Assembly (NCBI GenBank): GCA_949432885.1
Contig: CASQXY010000010.1
Span: 1-49,451 of the forward strand
DNA from: an uncultured bacterium
GTDB lineage: Bacteria > Bacillota > Clostridia > Christensenellales > CAG-917
Direction of reading: 5' to 3'
DNA length: 49,451 nt
Part shown: positions 40,734 to 49,236 of the stretch, piece by piece
Layout of the letters: the number at the start of each line of letters is the position of its first letter
How positions within the stretch are numbered: position 1 is the stretch's first letter
Position numbers and translations under genes: made by a program
The notes under the pieces: model-generated
Databases searched by the model: none
Told to the model about the DNA's origin: nothing
Seen by the model: only the letters and a program-made list of their open reading frames with translations

Positions 40734-41402
40734 TCAAATATGCAACCTGCGTTTCAATTCTCCGAAATAAGAATGCTTTGCAAATATGCACAGCGCGCAT
40801 ACGTCTATCGCCGCTCTGCCCGCGCATACGTACCAACCCCAAGTGCACTCTTTGAGCCACGCAAAGGATATTCCGATACATATCAAGGACAGCAAACAAA
40901 TCTTTGTGAGCGCCATTTCATAATCCGCTCTTCCGCTCTTGTCCAATGCGCATAGGATTTCCAAAACGCTCTGCCATACGAGCACCGCAACAGGCGCACC
41001 GAGCCAAAATGCCCACGGCTCCGCAAAATCGTTCACCCAGCCGTTGAGGTAGAAAATCAACGCAATAATGCCGATAAATCCCCATGTTATATGCTTGCGC
41101 AAATTGAATTTGAGAAGCAGCGGACGGGCAATGCAAAGCCACGGCAAAGCCAATCCGAAGAGGACGTGCACCGACCAAGTTATCGTCTTGTTTACGGCAA
41201 GGTCCACCACCATGGACACCGCTATCGCCAAAAGCGAAATGAACAGACTCCACTGCCATACAATCTGTTTCTGCGTCTTTACGCTGACCGCGGGATAGTC
41301 GTATACGGACGGCGAATTGCCCTCGTTGACGTGCGCGCCGCACAGGGGACAGTTGACAGCCGCGCCGTCGATAATAACTCCGCATCTGCGGCACTTGTTC
41401 AT
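40734..41402 (-). CDS. Zinc-ribbon membrane protein (DUF6320-like)
   Basis: A 222-residue protein with an N-terminal zinc ribbon (MNKCRRCGVII, CPLCGAHV) and about six membrane helices (for example WSLFISLLAIAVSMVVDLAV, GFIGIIALIFYLNG, ICLLSLICIGISFAWL). The ATG at 41402 follows AGGAGG and overlaps the control region of the preceding gene's end, so they are co-translated. The gene order acyltransferase then zinc-ribbon membrane protein is known from clostridial genomes, where this partner is called DUF6320; I assign it by pattern and context. Function unknown. Confidence 0.65.
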   Translation of the reverse strand: MNKCRRCGVIIDGAAVNCPLCGAHVNEGNSPSVYDYPAVSVKTQKQIVWQWSLFISLLAIAVSMVVDLAVNKTITWSVHVLFGLALPWLCIARPLLLKFNLRKHITWGFIGIIALIFYLNGWVNDFAEPWAFWLGAPVAVLVWQSVLEILCALDKSGRADYEMALTKICLLSLICIGISFAWLKECTWGWYVCAGRAAIDVCALCIFAKHSYFGELKRRLHI

Positions 41403-41404
41403 AA

Positions 41405-42679
41405 CTACCTCCTGTTGCTCGACACTGTGACGTCGATGCCGTGTTCGGTGAGAATTTTGAAAAACTCCCTTTCGAGAATTGGGTCCTTCGAGGTGCGCGA
41501 AAAAGTCACCAGCGTCGTGCCGTTGTAGGAAGCGCAGGTCATGGAGTTGCACATATACTTCTGCGCACCGAGCACAAACTCGAATCTGTCGACATATTCC
41601 TTCATAATCTCGGGCGTATTGACGTTGCCGATATTGCTGAACGCGCAGGACATAACGCTCTCCCCGACCATATAAAAGGATATATCCATAAAGAAAGTTT
41701 TGAGGAAGCGCGGTGCGACTCTGATTATCGGATTCTTTTCAAGAGATACGTTGGAGTTGATAAACCTCTGGCAGTAGTCCTCGTTTATGTTGTCTTTGAG
41801 CTGACTGTCAAGCTCGGCTACGATATCCTCAAACTTCCAATCCCCATATGGGGTCGTCGTATTGTAATATCCTGCGAAGTTGCGAAGCGTGGTGGAGCCC
41901 AACATCTTGCGCAGGTTTATAGGCACCTGTATGCGCACAGGGAGTTTTTTCGCCTTACGCTCGTATTGCTGACGGTTCATAAACGCGAGCGTAAGCGCGG
42001 CTACAAAATACGTATTGACCGTACATCCGTAACGTTTCGCCGCCGCGTGTATCTGCCCGAAGGGCATACTTCCGTGAGTCACGTTGAGTACTCCCCGCTT
42101 TTCCTTCTGCCCTTTTATCTGATACGCCTTAGGCTCGGTGCGCGGAAGCGCTCCCTTGCTCCTGTCTATGCACCTTCCGAAGGAATCCTCGATTTCCTCG
42201 GGCACGGGATTGTCGTCATAGTGCAATATATCCCCGATTTCGTCGAATTGAGCCCCGCAAAGCTCGCAATATCTGAACACTAACGTTTTCAAAAACGAAA
42301 GACAGCCTGTCCCGTCCGTAATGGAATGAAAAACTTCGACCGCTATACGGTTGCCGTGATAAAGAACGCGGAACATATAATCCTTGCCCGTAATCGGCAT
42401 CATAGAACACGGAAAAGCGCTCTCCTCACTCACCGAGGGAAGCTCCGTTAGATATTGAAAATAGTACCAGAAAAAGCCCTTCTTCAACGTCACGCGAAAG
42501 GACGGATAACGGTCTATTATATCTTCCAGAGCCTGTTGAAGGAGCTCGGGATTCACCTCCCGCTTCAAGACTGCCGCCATGCGGAACACTGCGTTCCATT
42601 TCGCGCTTCTGGCGGCGGGATATATCTTTGCGGCGTTGTCCAGCCTAAACCAATCTCTTTCAAACATTTCGTTTTTCAT
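41405..42679 (-). CDS. Condensation-superfamily acyltransferase (alcohol acetyltransferase-like)
   Basis: A 424-residue protein of the CoA-dependent acyltransferase/condensation fold. The catalytic motif appears as HSITDGTGCLSFL (about 116), a HHxxxDG variant in which the first His is replaced by Phe (VEVFHSITDG). Family text includes NPELLQQALEDIIDRYPSFRVTL at the start, TVNTYFVAALTLAF and the mid-chain VPINLRKMLGSTTLRNF. It resembles WS/DGAT-like and alcohol acetyltransferase-like proteins in Clostridia. The substrate is unknown; lipid or glycolipid acylation is plausible with its membrane partner. The promoter at 42689-42717 leaves almost no leader. Confidence 0.75.
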   Translation of the reverse strand: MKNEMFERDWFRLDNAAKIYPAARSAKWNAVFRMAAVLKREVNPELLQQALEDIIDRYPSFRVTLKKGFFWYYFQYLTELPSVSEESAFPCSMMPITGKDYMFRVLYHGNRIAVEVFHSITDGTGCLSFLKTLVFRYCELCGAQFDEIGDILHYDDNPVPEEIEDSFGRCIDRSKGALPRTEPKAYQIKGQKEKRGVLNVTHGSMPFGQIHAAAKRYGCTVNTYFVAALTLAFMNRQQYERKAKKLPVRIQVPINLRKMLGSTTLRNFAGYYNTTTPYGDWKFEDIVAELDSQLKDNINEDYCQRFINSNVSLEKNPIIRVAPRFLKTFFMDISFYMVGESVMSCAFSNIGNVNTPEIMKEYVDRFEFVLGAQKYMCNSMTCASYNGTTLVTFSRTSKDPILEREFFKILTEHGIDVTVSSNRR

Positions 42680-42688
42680 AATGTGCTT

Positions 42689-42717
42689 ATTATATAGTAA
42701 ATAACCGCCGTTGGCAA
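42689..42717 (-). promoter_or_regulatory. Promoter of the acyltransferase gene
   Basis: Minus strand: TTGCCA (42712-42717), 17-base spacer, perfect TATAAT (42689-42694). The start site near 42682 is about three bases before the ATG at 42679, which lacks a ribosome binding site, so the mRNA may be leaderless. Confidence 0.6.
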
Positions 42718-42826
42718 TCTAATTCAAAGATGAAGCGGCTTTAAAAAAACATACGCGATATTTAAAATAATTTAAGAAACAGTAAAAAATGCAGTCCGAA
42801 AACGTTTCGCAGGCGAAAATGCGCCG

Positions 42827-43909
42827 TCAGTCGGACAAGAACGCGATACGCCCGTACACGCATATGCTCAAAAAGTCTATTATCCAAGCGAAAGGGAACA
42901 GCGCTATACACAGCATCCCGAACATAAACGTCGAGGTATTGCGCGTCTCGAAAAACCTCACAATTCTGTACAAAGACGCCATAAGCCATCCGAAAAACAG
43001 CTCCGTGCTCAGCTTCTGCCAAAGACGCAGTCTGTCGAACCTGCCAGTCAGCGTATCCTTCTCTTCGAGATTAGGCTCGACGGGAATTACGACCGTAAAC
43101 GTGCTTCCCTTCCCCTTTTTGCTGGTTACGCCGATTGTGCCGCCGTGCGCGAGTACGATTTCCTTGGTGATATAAAGCCCCAAGCCGTTGCTGGTAGCGT
43201 CCGCGCGGGTTTTGTCTTCCGTGTAAAACTGGTCGAATATAAACGGCAGGCTTTCCTTTGCTATACCGTTGCCTTGGTCGGATATGCGTATACGCAACGT
43301 CTTCGCCCATAGCTTGAATGACACCTTTATTGTCGTGCCCGCGGGAGAATACTTGATTGCGTTTGTAATGAGATTTTGCAAAACTCTGCCGAAACGCCAA
43401 GCGTCAAGCCGTATCTGAGCGTTCGGTGCGCGTTTGACTTTGAGTTCTATTCCTTTCTTTTCGGCAATCGGCACCAATCTCTCGAAAGCGCCTGAAAAAT
43501 ACTCCCTCGCGTTATGCAATGTCATCTGATTGGTTTTATCCTCTCTCGCCTGACGCGATTCTTCAACCAGTTCGAGCACCATATCGTTCATCTGCTCGGT
43601 TTTTTGAAGTATGAGCGCGGGATAATCCTTATCATCCATGCCGTCGCTCATGCACTCGGCATAACCCGCGATAATAGTAAGCGGCGTTTTCATGTCATGC
43701 GCGACGGAGGCAATCGCCATATTGTTGCGGCGCGCAGTCTCCAACTCAATATCGTGTTTTTTGACAAGCGTAAGTCTAAGCGTTTCCAGCCTTTTTGTGA
43801 TAGCCTTATAAACGCCCGCGCCCTCTTCCTTGATAGGCTCGTATATGTTGCCCTCCTGCAATTTCATAAGGGCGGCTTCTATTGACGATAGCTTGTTCTT
43901 CTTTTTCAC
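42827..43909 (-). CDS. Histidine kinase with C-terminal membrane segment
   Basis: A 360-residue kinase with an unusual layout. A soluble helical N-terminus is followed by the phosphoacceptor helix AIASVAHDMKTPLTIIAGYAECM (His near 90) and an ATPase domain with VLQNLITNAIKYSP, ISDQGNGIAKE, FDQFYTEDK and SNGLGLYITKEI. After the ATPase domain a basic linker leads to a hydrophobic C-terminus (about 305-355, FFGWLMASLYRI and FMFGMLCIALFPFAWIIDFLSICVYG). There is no N-terminal sensor or membrane helix. The GTG start at 43909 has no clear ribosome binding site; MKLQEGN further in is an alternative. It follows the response regulator, with repeat copy C between. Confidence 0.85.
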   Translation of the reverse strand: MKKKNKLSSIEAALMKLQEGNIYEPIKEEGAGVYKAITKRLETLRLTLVKKHDIELETARRNNMAIASVAHDMKTPLTIIAGYAECMSDGMDDKDYPALILQKTEQMNDMVLELVEESRQAREDKTNQMTLHNAREYFSGAFERLVPIAEKKGIELKVKRAPNAQIRLDAWRFGRVLQNLITNAIKYSPAGTTIKVSFKLWAKTLRIRISDQGNGIAKESLPFIFDQFYTEDKTRADATSNGLGLYITKEIVLAHGGTIGVTSKKGKGSTFTVVIPVEPNLEEKDTLTGRFDRLRLWQKLSTELFFGWLMASLYRIVRFFETRNTSTFMFGMLCIALFPFAWIIDFLSICVYGRIAFLSD

Positions 43910-43973
43910 GGTTTATATAGTATTTATCCGCACGCTTGCGTAGCGAGCTAATAAAAATAATAGTTTACTAGGC

Positions 43974-44098
43974 TAAAACGCAATATTTGAATGCAGTGAC
44001 AGGAGGTGTTGCACGGGTGACAATGCTAACATATATATAGCACATGACTCGGCGGACATACGGCGCTGACGCCGCAATACTCCAAGAAGCGAGTTTTA
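43974..44098. repeat. Inverted-repeat element, copy C (ends at response regulator stop codon)
   Basis: A 125-bp degenerate copy. The left end TAAAACGCAATATTTGAATGCAGTGA and right end GGCGCTGAC...CAATACTCCAAGAAGCGAGTTTTA match copies A and B, while the middle has diverged and lost the CGCCCATAT stem. The right end supplies the TAA stop of the response regulator. It lies inside an operon, between regulator and kinase. Confidence 0.7.
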
Positions 44099-44773
44099 GA
44101 ACTGCCATTTGTAACCCAGTCCCCACACAGTAACTATATTTGTCACCCCCACCTTTGCGAGTTTCTCGCGCAGACGCGCGATAGTCACCGCTACGGTGTT
44201 CTCGTCTATGTATTCGTCCACGCCCCACACTTCGTCAATGAGCTTCTGTTTGGGAATTATTTGGTTCTCGTTCAAGGTGAGATAGTCGAGGATTTTAAAC
44301 TCCTTTGCCGTGAGCGCAATCGTTTCTTCCTTATATTTCGCCTCGAATCTTTCCGATGAAACGGTCAGCTCTCCGTAGTGCCTTGTACCCTTGTTTTTGT
44401 TGGCGTTGAACTCGTAATACCTGCGAAGCTGAGCGCCCACTCTCATATTCATCTCATTGAATGAGAACGGCTTTGTCATATAGTCGTCCGCGCCGAGCGC
44501 AAACATCCTTTCTTTATCCTCTTCGGCAACTTTCGCGGAAACGACGATAATGGGAATATCCATTTCCTTACGCAAAGTACGGCACACCTCATACCCGTCT
44601 TTTATAGGCATCATTATGTCGAGCAAAACCAAATCGGGCTCCATGCTCCTCGCAAAATCCAAAGCCTGCTCGCCGTCATATGCCTGATATACGATATGCC
44701 CCGCGCGTTTGAGATAATTGCGCATCATATCCGAAATTTCGACGTTATCCTCTGCGATAAGAATCTTCCTCAT
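44096..44773 (-). CDS. OmpR-family response regulator
   Basis: A 225-residue regulator. The receiver has IAEDNVE, the phospho-acceptor Asp in PDLVLLDIMMPIKDG (about 52), VVSAKV with the conserved Ser/Ala in place of Thr, and DDYMTKPFSFNEM. The winged-helix domain has LTAKEFKILDYLTLN, VAVTIARLREKL and ends VWGLGYKWQF. The ATG at 44773 is preceded by AGAGG at six bases; a GTG two codons earlier is less likely. It is paired with the kinase at 42827-43909. Confidence 0.93.
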   Translation of the reverse strand: MRKILIAEDNVEISDMMRNYLKRAGHIVYQAYDGEQALDFARSMEPDLVLLDIMMPIKDGYEVCRTLRKEMDIPIIVVSAKVAEEDKERMFALGADDYMTKPFSFNEMNMRVGAQLRRYYEFNANKNKGTRHYGELTVSSERFEAKYKEETIALTAKEFKILDYLTLNENQIIPKQKLIDEVWGVDEYIDENTVAVTIARLREKLAKVGVTNIVTVWGLGYKWQF

Positions 44774-44832
44774 AAGCACCTCTTGTTATACTATACAACA
44801 CAAACTACGGTTTTTCAATACAATTTACAACG

Positions 44833-45726
44833 TTATCTCTCGTTATTGCAAATTTCTCCTGCGTTTGCTGCAATCTTTTTCCCCGCGTTTTCAAAGTAGC
44901 GGGCGTATGCCTTTTTGCAATACCAGCCGTGCTTCGCAGGCTGCGGCTCTCCTTCGTAAGACATATCGTATCTGCCGTTCACGCGCCATCCGTTGAGCAG
45001 GGCAATATCGAAAGCGTCGGTCGGACAGGCGAAGGAGCACCGCGCGCACATAAGGCATTCGCCCCCGAAAGCAAACTTTCCGTCAACGATTTTTATATTG
45101 CCGACAGGACAGTTTTTCTCGCACGCGCCGCAATTCACGCACTTGTTTTTGTCCACCTTGAAGCACTTGCCGTTCACTCTCATGGCGGAGTGCTCTATGC
45201 GCATCACCCAAGCCAGCAAGGAACCGAACGCCACCCGTTTGAGCATGTGCGGAGTTTCGCATATCGCCTCCGCCGCCTCTATCGGCGCAAGGGATTTCGC
45301 CGTATCCCACATGCGCGTAGCCATCTCGTCGGTATGTCTGAAAATCATATTGTACGGCATAACGTAATGGTATTCGGCAAACTGATTATAACCCTTTTTC
45401 TTCAATATCGCTCTAAGTTTATTTGAAGAAATATTGTTTATTCTGAGAGGTTCTCCCGAGGATTTTATCACGAAATACTTTTTACCGTCCGTCTCGGGAA
45501 GCGCTCGCGCCAAATCCAAAATGATTTTGGGCGCGTTGAACGCGTGTATGGGATAGGCAAAACCGACATAGTCGTATTCGCGCGGGTCGGGAACTGCCGT
45601 CATATCGGAAGTAATATTGAAAACCGTCGTATCCACCTCATTTTTTTCAAACGTATCCTTATACAGACTTGCTATTTTCGCAGTATTTCCCGTACCCGAA
45701 AACAAATAAATTATAGCGCGTTTCAT
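44833..45726 (-). CDS. EFR1-family ferrodoxin (flavodoxin-ferredoxin)
   Basis: A 297-residue electron-transfer protein. The N-terminal flavodoxin-like domain binds FMN with FSGTGNTAKIASLY (about 9-22), followed by GFAYPIHAFNAP. The C-terminal part has two 4Fe-4S motifs, CVNCGACEKNCP and CLMCARCSFACP. The family (EFR1) is common in anaerobes and is of unclear partner. It lies 10 bases after the SDR gene in the same direction and is probably co-transcribed, so it could supply electrons to a reductive step there. Confidence 0.9.
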   Translation of the reverse strand: MKRAIIYLFSGTGNTAKIASLYKDTFEKNEVDTTVFNITSDMTAVPDPREYDYVGFAYPIHAFNAPKIILDLARALPETDGKKYFVIKSSGEPLRINNISSNKLRAILKKKGYNQFAEYHYVMPYNMIFRHTDEMATRMWDTAKSLAPIEAAEAICETPHMLKRVAFGSLLAWVMRIEHSAMRVNGKCFKVDKNKCVNCGACEKNCPVGNIKIVDGKFAFGGECLMCARCSFACPTDAFDIALLNGWRVNGRYDMSYEGEPQPAKHGWYCKKAYARYFENAGKKIAANAGEICNNER

Positions 45727-45736
45727 AAATCACCTC

Positions 45737-47305
45737 TCACAGCTTGTCGTATTTGGCGTTATGGTCCTTATCGAAATAATACACGCAATCCTCTCCCCTC
45801 GCGTGCGTGTCGTACCATACCTGCGCGTAAAACGGCATAAATTTGGAAAGCCTGTCGTAATCCCAAGGCTGCGGCTGACAGCATTCGGGACACCAGTGCC
45901 CCGCTTTCAACACGGTATACGGCGAAGCAAAAAAGCGGTGGCCGTCATGGCATTCCCATTCCAGTTTTGTATACAGGTCTCCCTTTGTCATGACGTCCGA
46001 CAGACATTTGCCGCCTCTGAACGCCGCCGCCGACCGCATATCCTCCAAATCCAGCTCGCCGTCGGGCTTGCTTTCGTCATAGCCGTGGTCGAGTCTGTAT
46101 CCGTGCTCCTCGACTTTACCCAAATCTCTCATATCGTCGTAGTCGATACTGCCGTCGGCAAGCTGACCCTTGGCGAGAACGGGATAGTTCTCCCACGATA
46201 CGGGCATGCATTCGAGGTTGTCCCTGCTCCCGAAAAACGCCTTTACTTTTCCCGTCTGATTGGTGCTTACCCAACGGCGCGGTGCGTTTTCGTCCTTCAA
46301 AAGACGCTCTATCGCTATCTTGGATATAAGCTTGGCAGGAAAGATTTTGGCTATCTGATAATAGCTGTGTTTGCGCAGAATTTCCTGCCAATAATCCTTT
46401 ATATCCTCTTTCTGAAAATCCAAATATCCGTTTAGCTCGTCGCTGTCCTCAAACCACATACAGTGGAAATTGCGTATGGAATTCCATTGCGGCTTCATAA
46501 ACTTTTCCGTCGAACCGCCTATAATCTTGAAGCCCTCGTCAAACGTATCGTAGCCCGTAACGCGGTTGCGCGCTCCGCCGCCGATATTGTAACATCTGAG
46601 CCAAAATCCCTCCGCAAGCTCCCCTGCGCTATCCTTTGAGACCAGATTTTTGAGCAATCTGCCGCTGTCCCTCGCCGTAACCCACTCGATAGGCGCATTG
46701 AAACAGGTGTGGAACATAAGTCCGTCCTTCATATTGTTTGTAAGCATTCGGTTGTGAAGCATTCCCGTCTGGCGCAAAACGACCCAATCCTTTATACCGC
46801 TGTCCAGCACGTAACGCTCTCCCTTCATCTTGCTCGCCGAATAATCGTCGTATACGCTGGATATGAGCGGGTCTCCCACTCTGCCCCACGGATGCTTATA
46901 ATTGCGATTGCCGTATATCGCCACTGTGGATATATGAACAAATTTCGGCTGGCGCTCTTCGAGCTCGGTAACGCAGTCTACAAGATTCATCGTTCCTATT
47001 CTGTTGCACTCGTCCGTCTCCTTGGGATAATGGTCGGCAAGCGGAGGTATGACCGCCGCAAGATGAAGCACGTAATCGGAATCCTTCACAAACGCGCGGC
47101 ATTTTTCCTTGTCGGCAAGATTGCCGAATATAATTTCGACGCGCTTTCCGTATCTGCGCCTGCAATCGCGCGCATACTTCCTTTCTCTGCGCTCGTTGAG
47201 CAAAAGCAGCTTCACCCTATCCACGCAATCGAGCTCCATAAGCTGCGATACAGTTTCCATACCCATGTTTCCGCTCGCGCCCGTAAGCGCAACGACTTTT
47301 CCCAT
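45737..47305 (-). CDS. SDR NAD-dependent epimerase/dehydratase with C-terminal zinc finger
   Basis: A 522-residue protein. The extended SDR domain (about 1-330) starts VVALTGASGNMGMETV (NAD-binding GxxGxxG), with LHLAAVIPP, FVHISTVAIYG and the catalytic YSASKMKGE (YxxxK). The C-terminal 180 residues are unusual: a helical part, then a charged linker, then a treble-clef/zinc-ribbon like segment LEWECHDGHRFFASP...GHWCPECCQPQPWDYD. That pattern (WxCxxGHxF...CPxC) is seen in zinc-ribbon domains of nucleic-acid-associated proteins. The substrate is unknown. It heads the pair with the EFR1 ferredoxin. Confidence 0.8.
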   Translation of the reverse strand: MGKVVALTGASGNMGMETVSQLMELDCVDRVKLLLLNERRERKYARDCRRRYGKRVEIIFGNLADKEKCRAFVKDSDYVLHLAAVIPPLADHYPKETDECNRIGTMNLVDCVTELEERQPKFVHISTVAIYGNRNYKHPWGRVGDPLISSVYDDYSASKMKGERYVLDSGIKDWVVLRQTGMLHNRMLTNNMKDGLMFHTCFNAPIEWVTARDSGRLLKNLVSKDSAGELAEGFWLRCYNIGGGARNRVTGYDTFDEGFKIIGGSTEKFMKPQWNSIRNFHCMWFEDSDELNGYLDFQKEDIKDYWQEILRKHSYYQIAKIFPAKLISKIAIERLLKDENAPRRWVSTNQTGKVKAFFGSRDNLECMPVSWENYPVLAKGQLADGSIDYDDMRDLGKVEEHGYRLDHGYDESKPDGELDLEDMRSAAAFRGGKCLSDVMTKGDLYTKLEWECHDGHRFFASPYTVLKAGHWCPECCQPQPWDYDRLSKFMPFYAQVWYDTHARGEDCVYYFDKDHNAKYDKL

Positions 47306-47571
47306 AGTAAAATCTCCGATATTTTATTTCGAGCCCATTATCGCGCGCCTTTCTTGCAAAATATCAATCGCAATCTTACAAATTTCTTACAAACTAACAA
47401 CAGAACGTGCTCTGAAGGAGGAAACGTCGGGTACTTTAAATAAAATGGATGCTCCTGCCCTTCGGGGTTTGGGGTCACGCTCGGAAGAGAACCGCCTTTC
47501 CTTTTAATTAAAGTTTCAAACATAAACCATTTGCAGGGCATGCCGCCCCACCGCCTGAAAGGAGAATATTT
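47306..47571. other. Intergenic region upstream of the SDR gene
   Basis: No gene is firmly supported. A minus-strand frame from ATG 47520 (MFETLIKRKGGSLPS) stays open to 47338 but lacks a known family and a clear ribosome binding site; it may be a small protein or an intergenic repeat. Confidence 0.35.
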
Positions 47572-48327
47572 TTATTTCATCAGCTCCTCTACTGTACAGT
47601 TGAGGGCTTTCGCAAGAGCCAGCAGAACAGCTCCCTTTGCATTGCCGATATCGTTTTCGGGCAACTCGAATTTTTTGATAATTCCTCTGCTTACGCCCGA
47701 TTTTTGCGCCAATTCTGATACGCTTATACTTAGACTTTCGCGCAACGTCTGCAATTTCGTCTTTGTAGGTCGGTCGCAATGCCCGTGCGAGCTTTCAGTC
47801 GGATTATCCGCAGGCGAATCGCATATTCTCTGCTTCAATTTGAAAACCTCTATAAGTCGCATAAGCTCTTTATACTGACATTCCGCCGCTTCGGGCGTGG
47901 CTTGCGGATAGACGGCGATATGCTTATGCCTGCCGTCGAGCGATCCTATAAGCATGGCGGGGAACATTATTCCTTTCGGCGGTTCGCTCGGCGCGGGCAG
48001 AATTTCCATGCCCTCGCATACAATTTTGTGCAAAAGTCCGTCCTTTGTGTAATCCTCGACAATCTCGATATGCGCACGGAGAGACACTTTGTTGTGCTTC
48101 CTCTTCCATTCGTTCACAGGCTTTGCAAACACCGTATTGCCCCTGTCGTTGATAAGCCCGAGATATCCAGCGAATACGCCGCAACACCGATATTCGCTGC
48201 CGTCTGTCAGATATAAAAGGCTGTCGCCCAAATATCTGACCTTACCGAGCTCCATGTCTTTGCCGCCAAACATTCTTTCGCCGATATTGAAAAGTTTGCT
48301 GTTCAAATAATAAATATTGTCTTCCAT
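47572..48327 (-). CDS. Protein with C-terminal XRE helix-turn-helix
   Basis: A 251-residue protein. The N-terminal two thirds (about 1-165) is an uncharacterised mixed domain (YLGDSLLYLTDGSEYRCCGVFAG...) without a recognised fold. The C-terminal 65 residues are a Cro/C1-type helix-turn-helix: LQTLRESLSISVSELAQKSGVSRGIIKKFE and LALAKALNCTVEELMK. A DNA-binding domain at the C-terminus of a longer protein is less common than the reverse. GGAGGAAAT precedes the ATG. It stands alone. Confidence 0.7.
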   Translation of the reverse strand: MEDNIYYLNSKLFNIGERMFGGKDMELGKVRYLGDSLLYLTDGSEYRCCGVFAGYLGLINDRGNTVFAKPVNEWKRKHNKVSLRAHIEIVEDYTKDGLLHKIVCEGMEILPAPSEPPKGIMFPAMLIGSLDGRHKHIAVYPQATPEAAECQYKELMRLIEVFKLKQRICDSPADNPTESSHGHCDRPTKTKLQTLRESLSISVSELAQKSGVSRGIIKKFELPENDIGNAKGAVLLALAKALNCTVEELMK

Positions 48328-48429
48328 ATTTCCTCCGTTTGAGCATAACGCTTTGAAACAATTATAACGTTTCCAATACTTGACTATAATCTAGTTTTGC
48401 AAACTGTCACCCTGTTCGGCGAACGACAA

Positions 48430-48451
48430 AGTCCCGAATACTTTCGGGACT
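48430..48451 (-). terminator. Hairpin
   Basis: Perfect 9-bp stem AGTCCCGAA/TTCGGGACT with a 4-base loop, 40 bases after the remnant at 48492 on the minus strand. The T run is short; it probably ends the flavodoxin transcript. Confidence 0.6.
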
Positions 48452-48491
48452 GAAAAGTTAATCCGGAACGGATTGTATTTTATATTTGGAA

Positions 48492-48640
48492 TTATAAATC
48501 TAAGCTCACCGTTCTGAAATCGTAATAGTAATCGGCAGTCTTACACTTGAATTTCAGCACGCAATAATCGGGTTCTGTCACGCCGTAGGTATCGGCGGTT
48601 TGGGCGGCGCTATATTCATTTATCACACACACAAAAATAA
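48492..48640 (-). pseudogene. C-terminal gene remnant of unknown family
   Basis: Minus-strand frame without a start encodes INEYSAAQTADTYGV and further YCVLKFKCKTADYYYDFRT to a TAA at 48492-48494. The text is protein-like (aromatic beta-strand pattern), joined to the 3' end of the flavodoxin gene in a different frame, as if a deletion fused two genes. I do not recognise the family. Confidence 0.4.
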
Positions 48641-49180
48641 AGACTTACCCAGATTATATGCTTGTTCCTGATAGTCAGTTTCCTGCAACTCCTCCACCGT
48701 TTCGCAATTCAATCCAACAACGGTGCCCGCAATTTGCCAACCCAGATAATTCGTTATTCCCTTGAAGGTCTGTAACGCACCCAAAGCCGACTCCTCGGTG
48801 TCATCCGCCATAGTGAGCAACATCACCGCCCGTACTTTTCTATGCGTCATATGCAATCCCGCGTCGTTTGCGTAAAATCTGCTTATAACTGCCGCTATCT
48901 GCGGGGTTAGCATATAATAATAAACGGGTGAAACAAACGCAACCACGTCCGCCGTAACAAGGTGCCTGTTAACCCCTTCTTCCATTTCATCTTTAAAGAC
49001 GCACCCCTTGCTTGTGTTGTGGCAGGTTTCGCACGCAATGCATGGGTGTATTTGTTTTTGCCCTGCGTCGAAGCGCACAACGGTATGCCCCGCTTCGGTT
49101 GCGCCCTGAATAAACTTTTCGGCAAGACGGGCCGAAGTCCCGTTTTTATGCGGACTACCCGTTATAACCAAAACTTTCAT
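48623..49180 (-). CDS. NADPH-dependent FMN reductase/flavodoxin-fold oxidoreductase
   Basis: A 185-residue flavoprotein of the NADPH-dependent FMN reductase family. The FMN phosphate loop is ITGSPHKNGTSARLAEKFI (about 6-24). IACETCHNTSKGCVFKDEM carries the cysteines typical of the iron-sulfur flavoprotein-like subfamily, and VSPVYYYMLTPQIAAVISRF is the second FMN contact. The last residues (LFLCV) lie over a GT repeat and may not be native, since another gene's remnant begins there in a different frame; relatives end near LGKSL. Role: reduction of quinones or flavins under redox stress. Confidence 0.88.
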   Translation of the reverse strand: MKVLVITGSPHKNGTSARLAEKFIQGATEAGHTVVRFDAGQKQIHPCIACETCHNTSKGCVFKDEMEEGVNRHLVTADVVAFVSPVYYYMLTPQIAAVISRFYANDAGLHMTHRKVRAVMLLTMADDTEESALGALQTFKGITNYLGWQIAGTVVGLNCETVEELQETDYQEQAYNLGKSLFLCV

Positions 49181-49236
49181 AAATCGCCCGTTTCTCCTTT
49201 TCCGATATTCATTTTATATCTCAATGAAAACAAAAT

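Noticed and set aside
43968..44228. Minus-strand frame overlapping repeat copy C and the regulator end
   Set aside because: It is the out-of-frame shadow of the response regulator running into the repeat.
47338..47520. Minus-strand small frame starting MFETLIKRKGG
   Set aside because: No ribosome binding site, no family; left as an unexplained open stretch rather than a gene.
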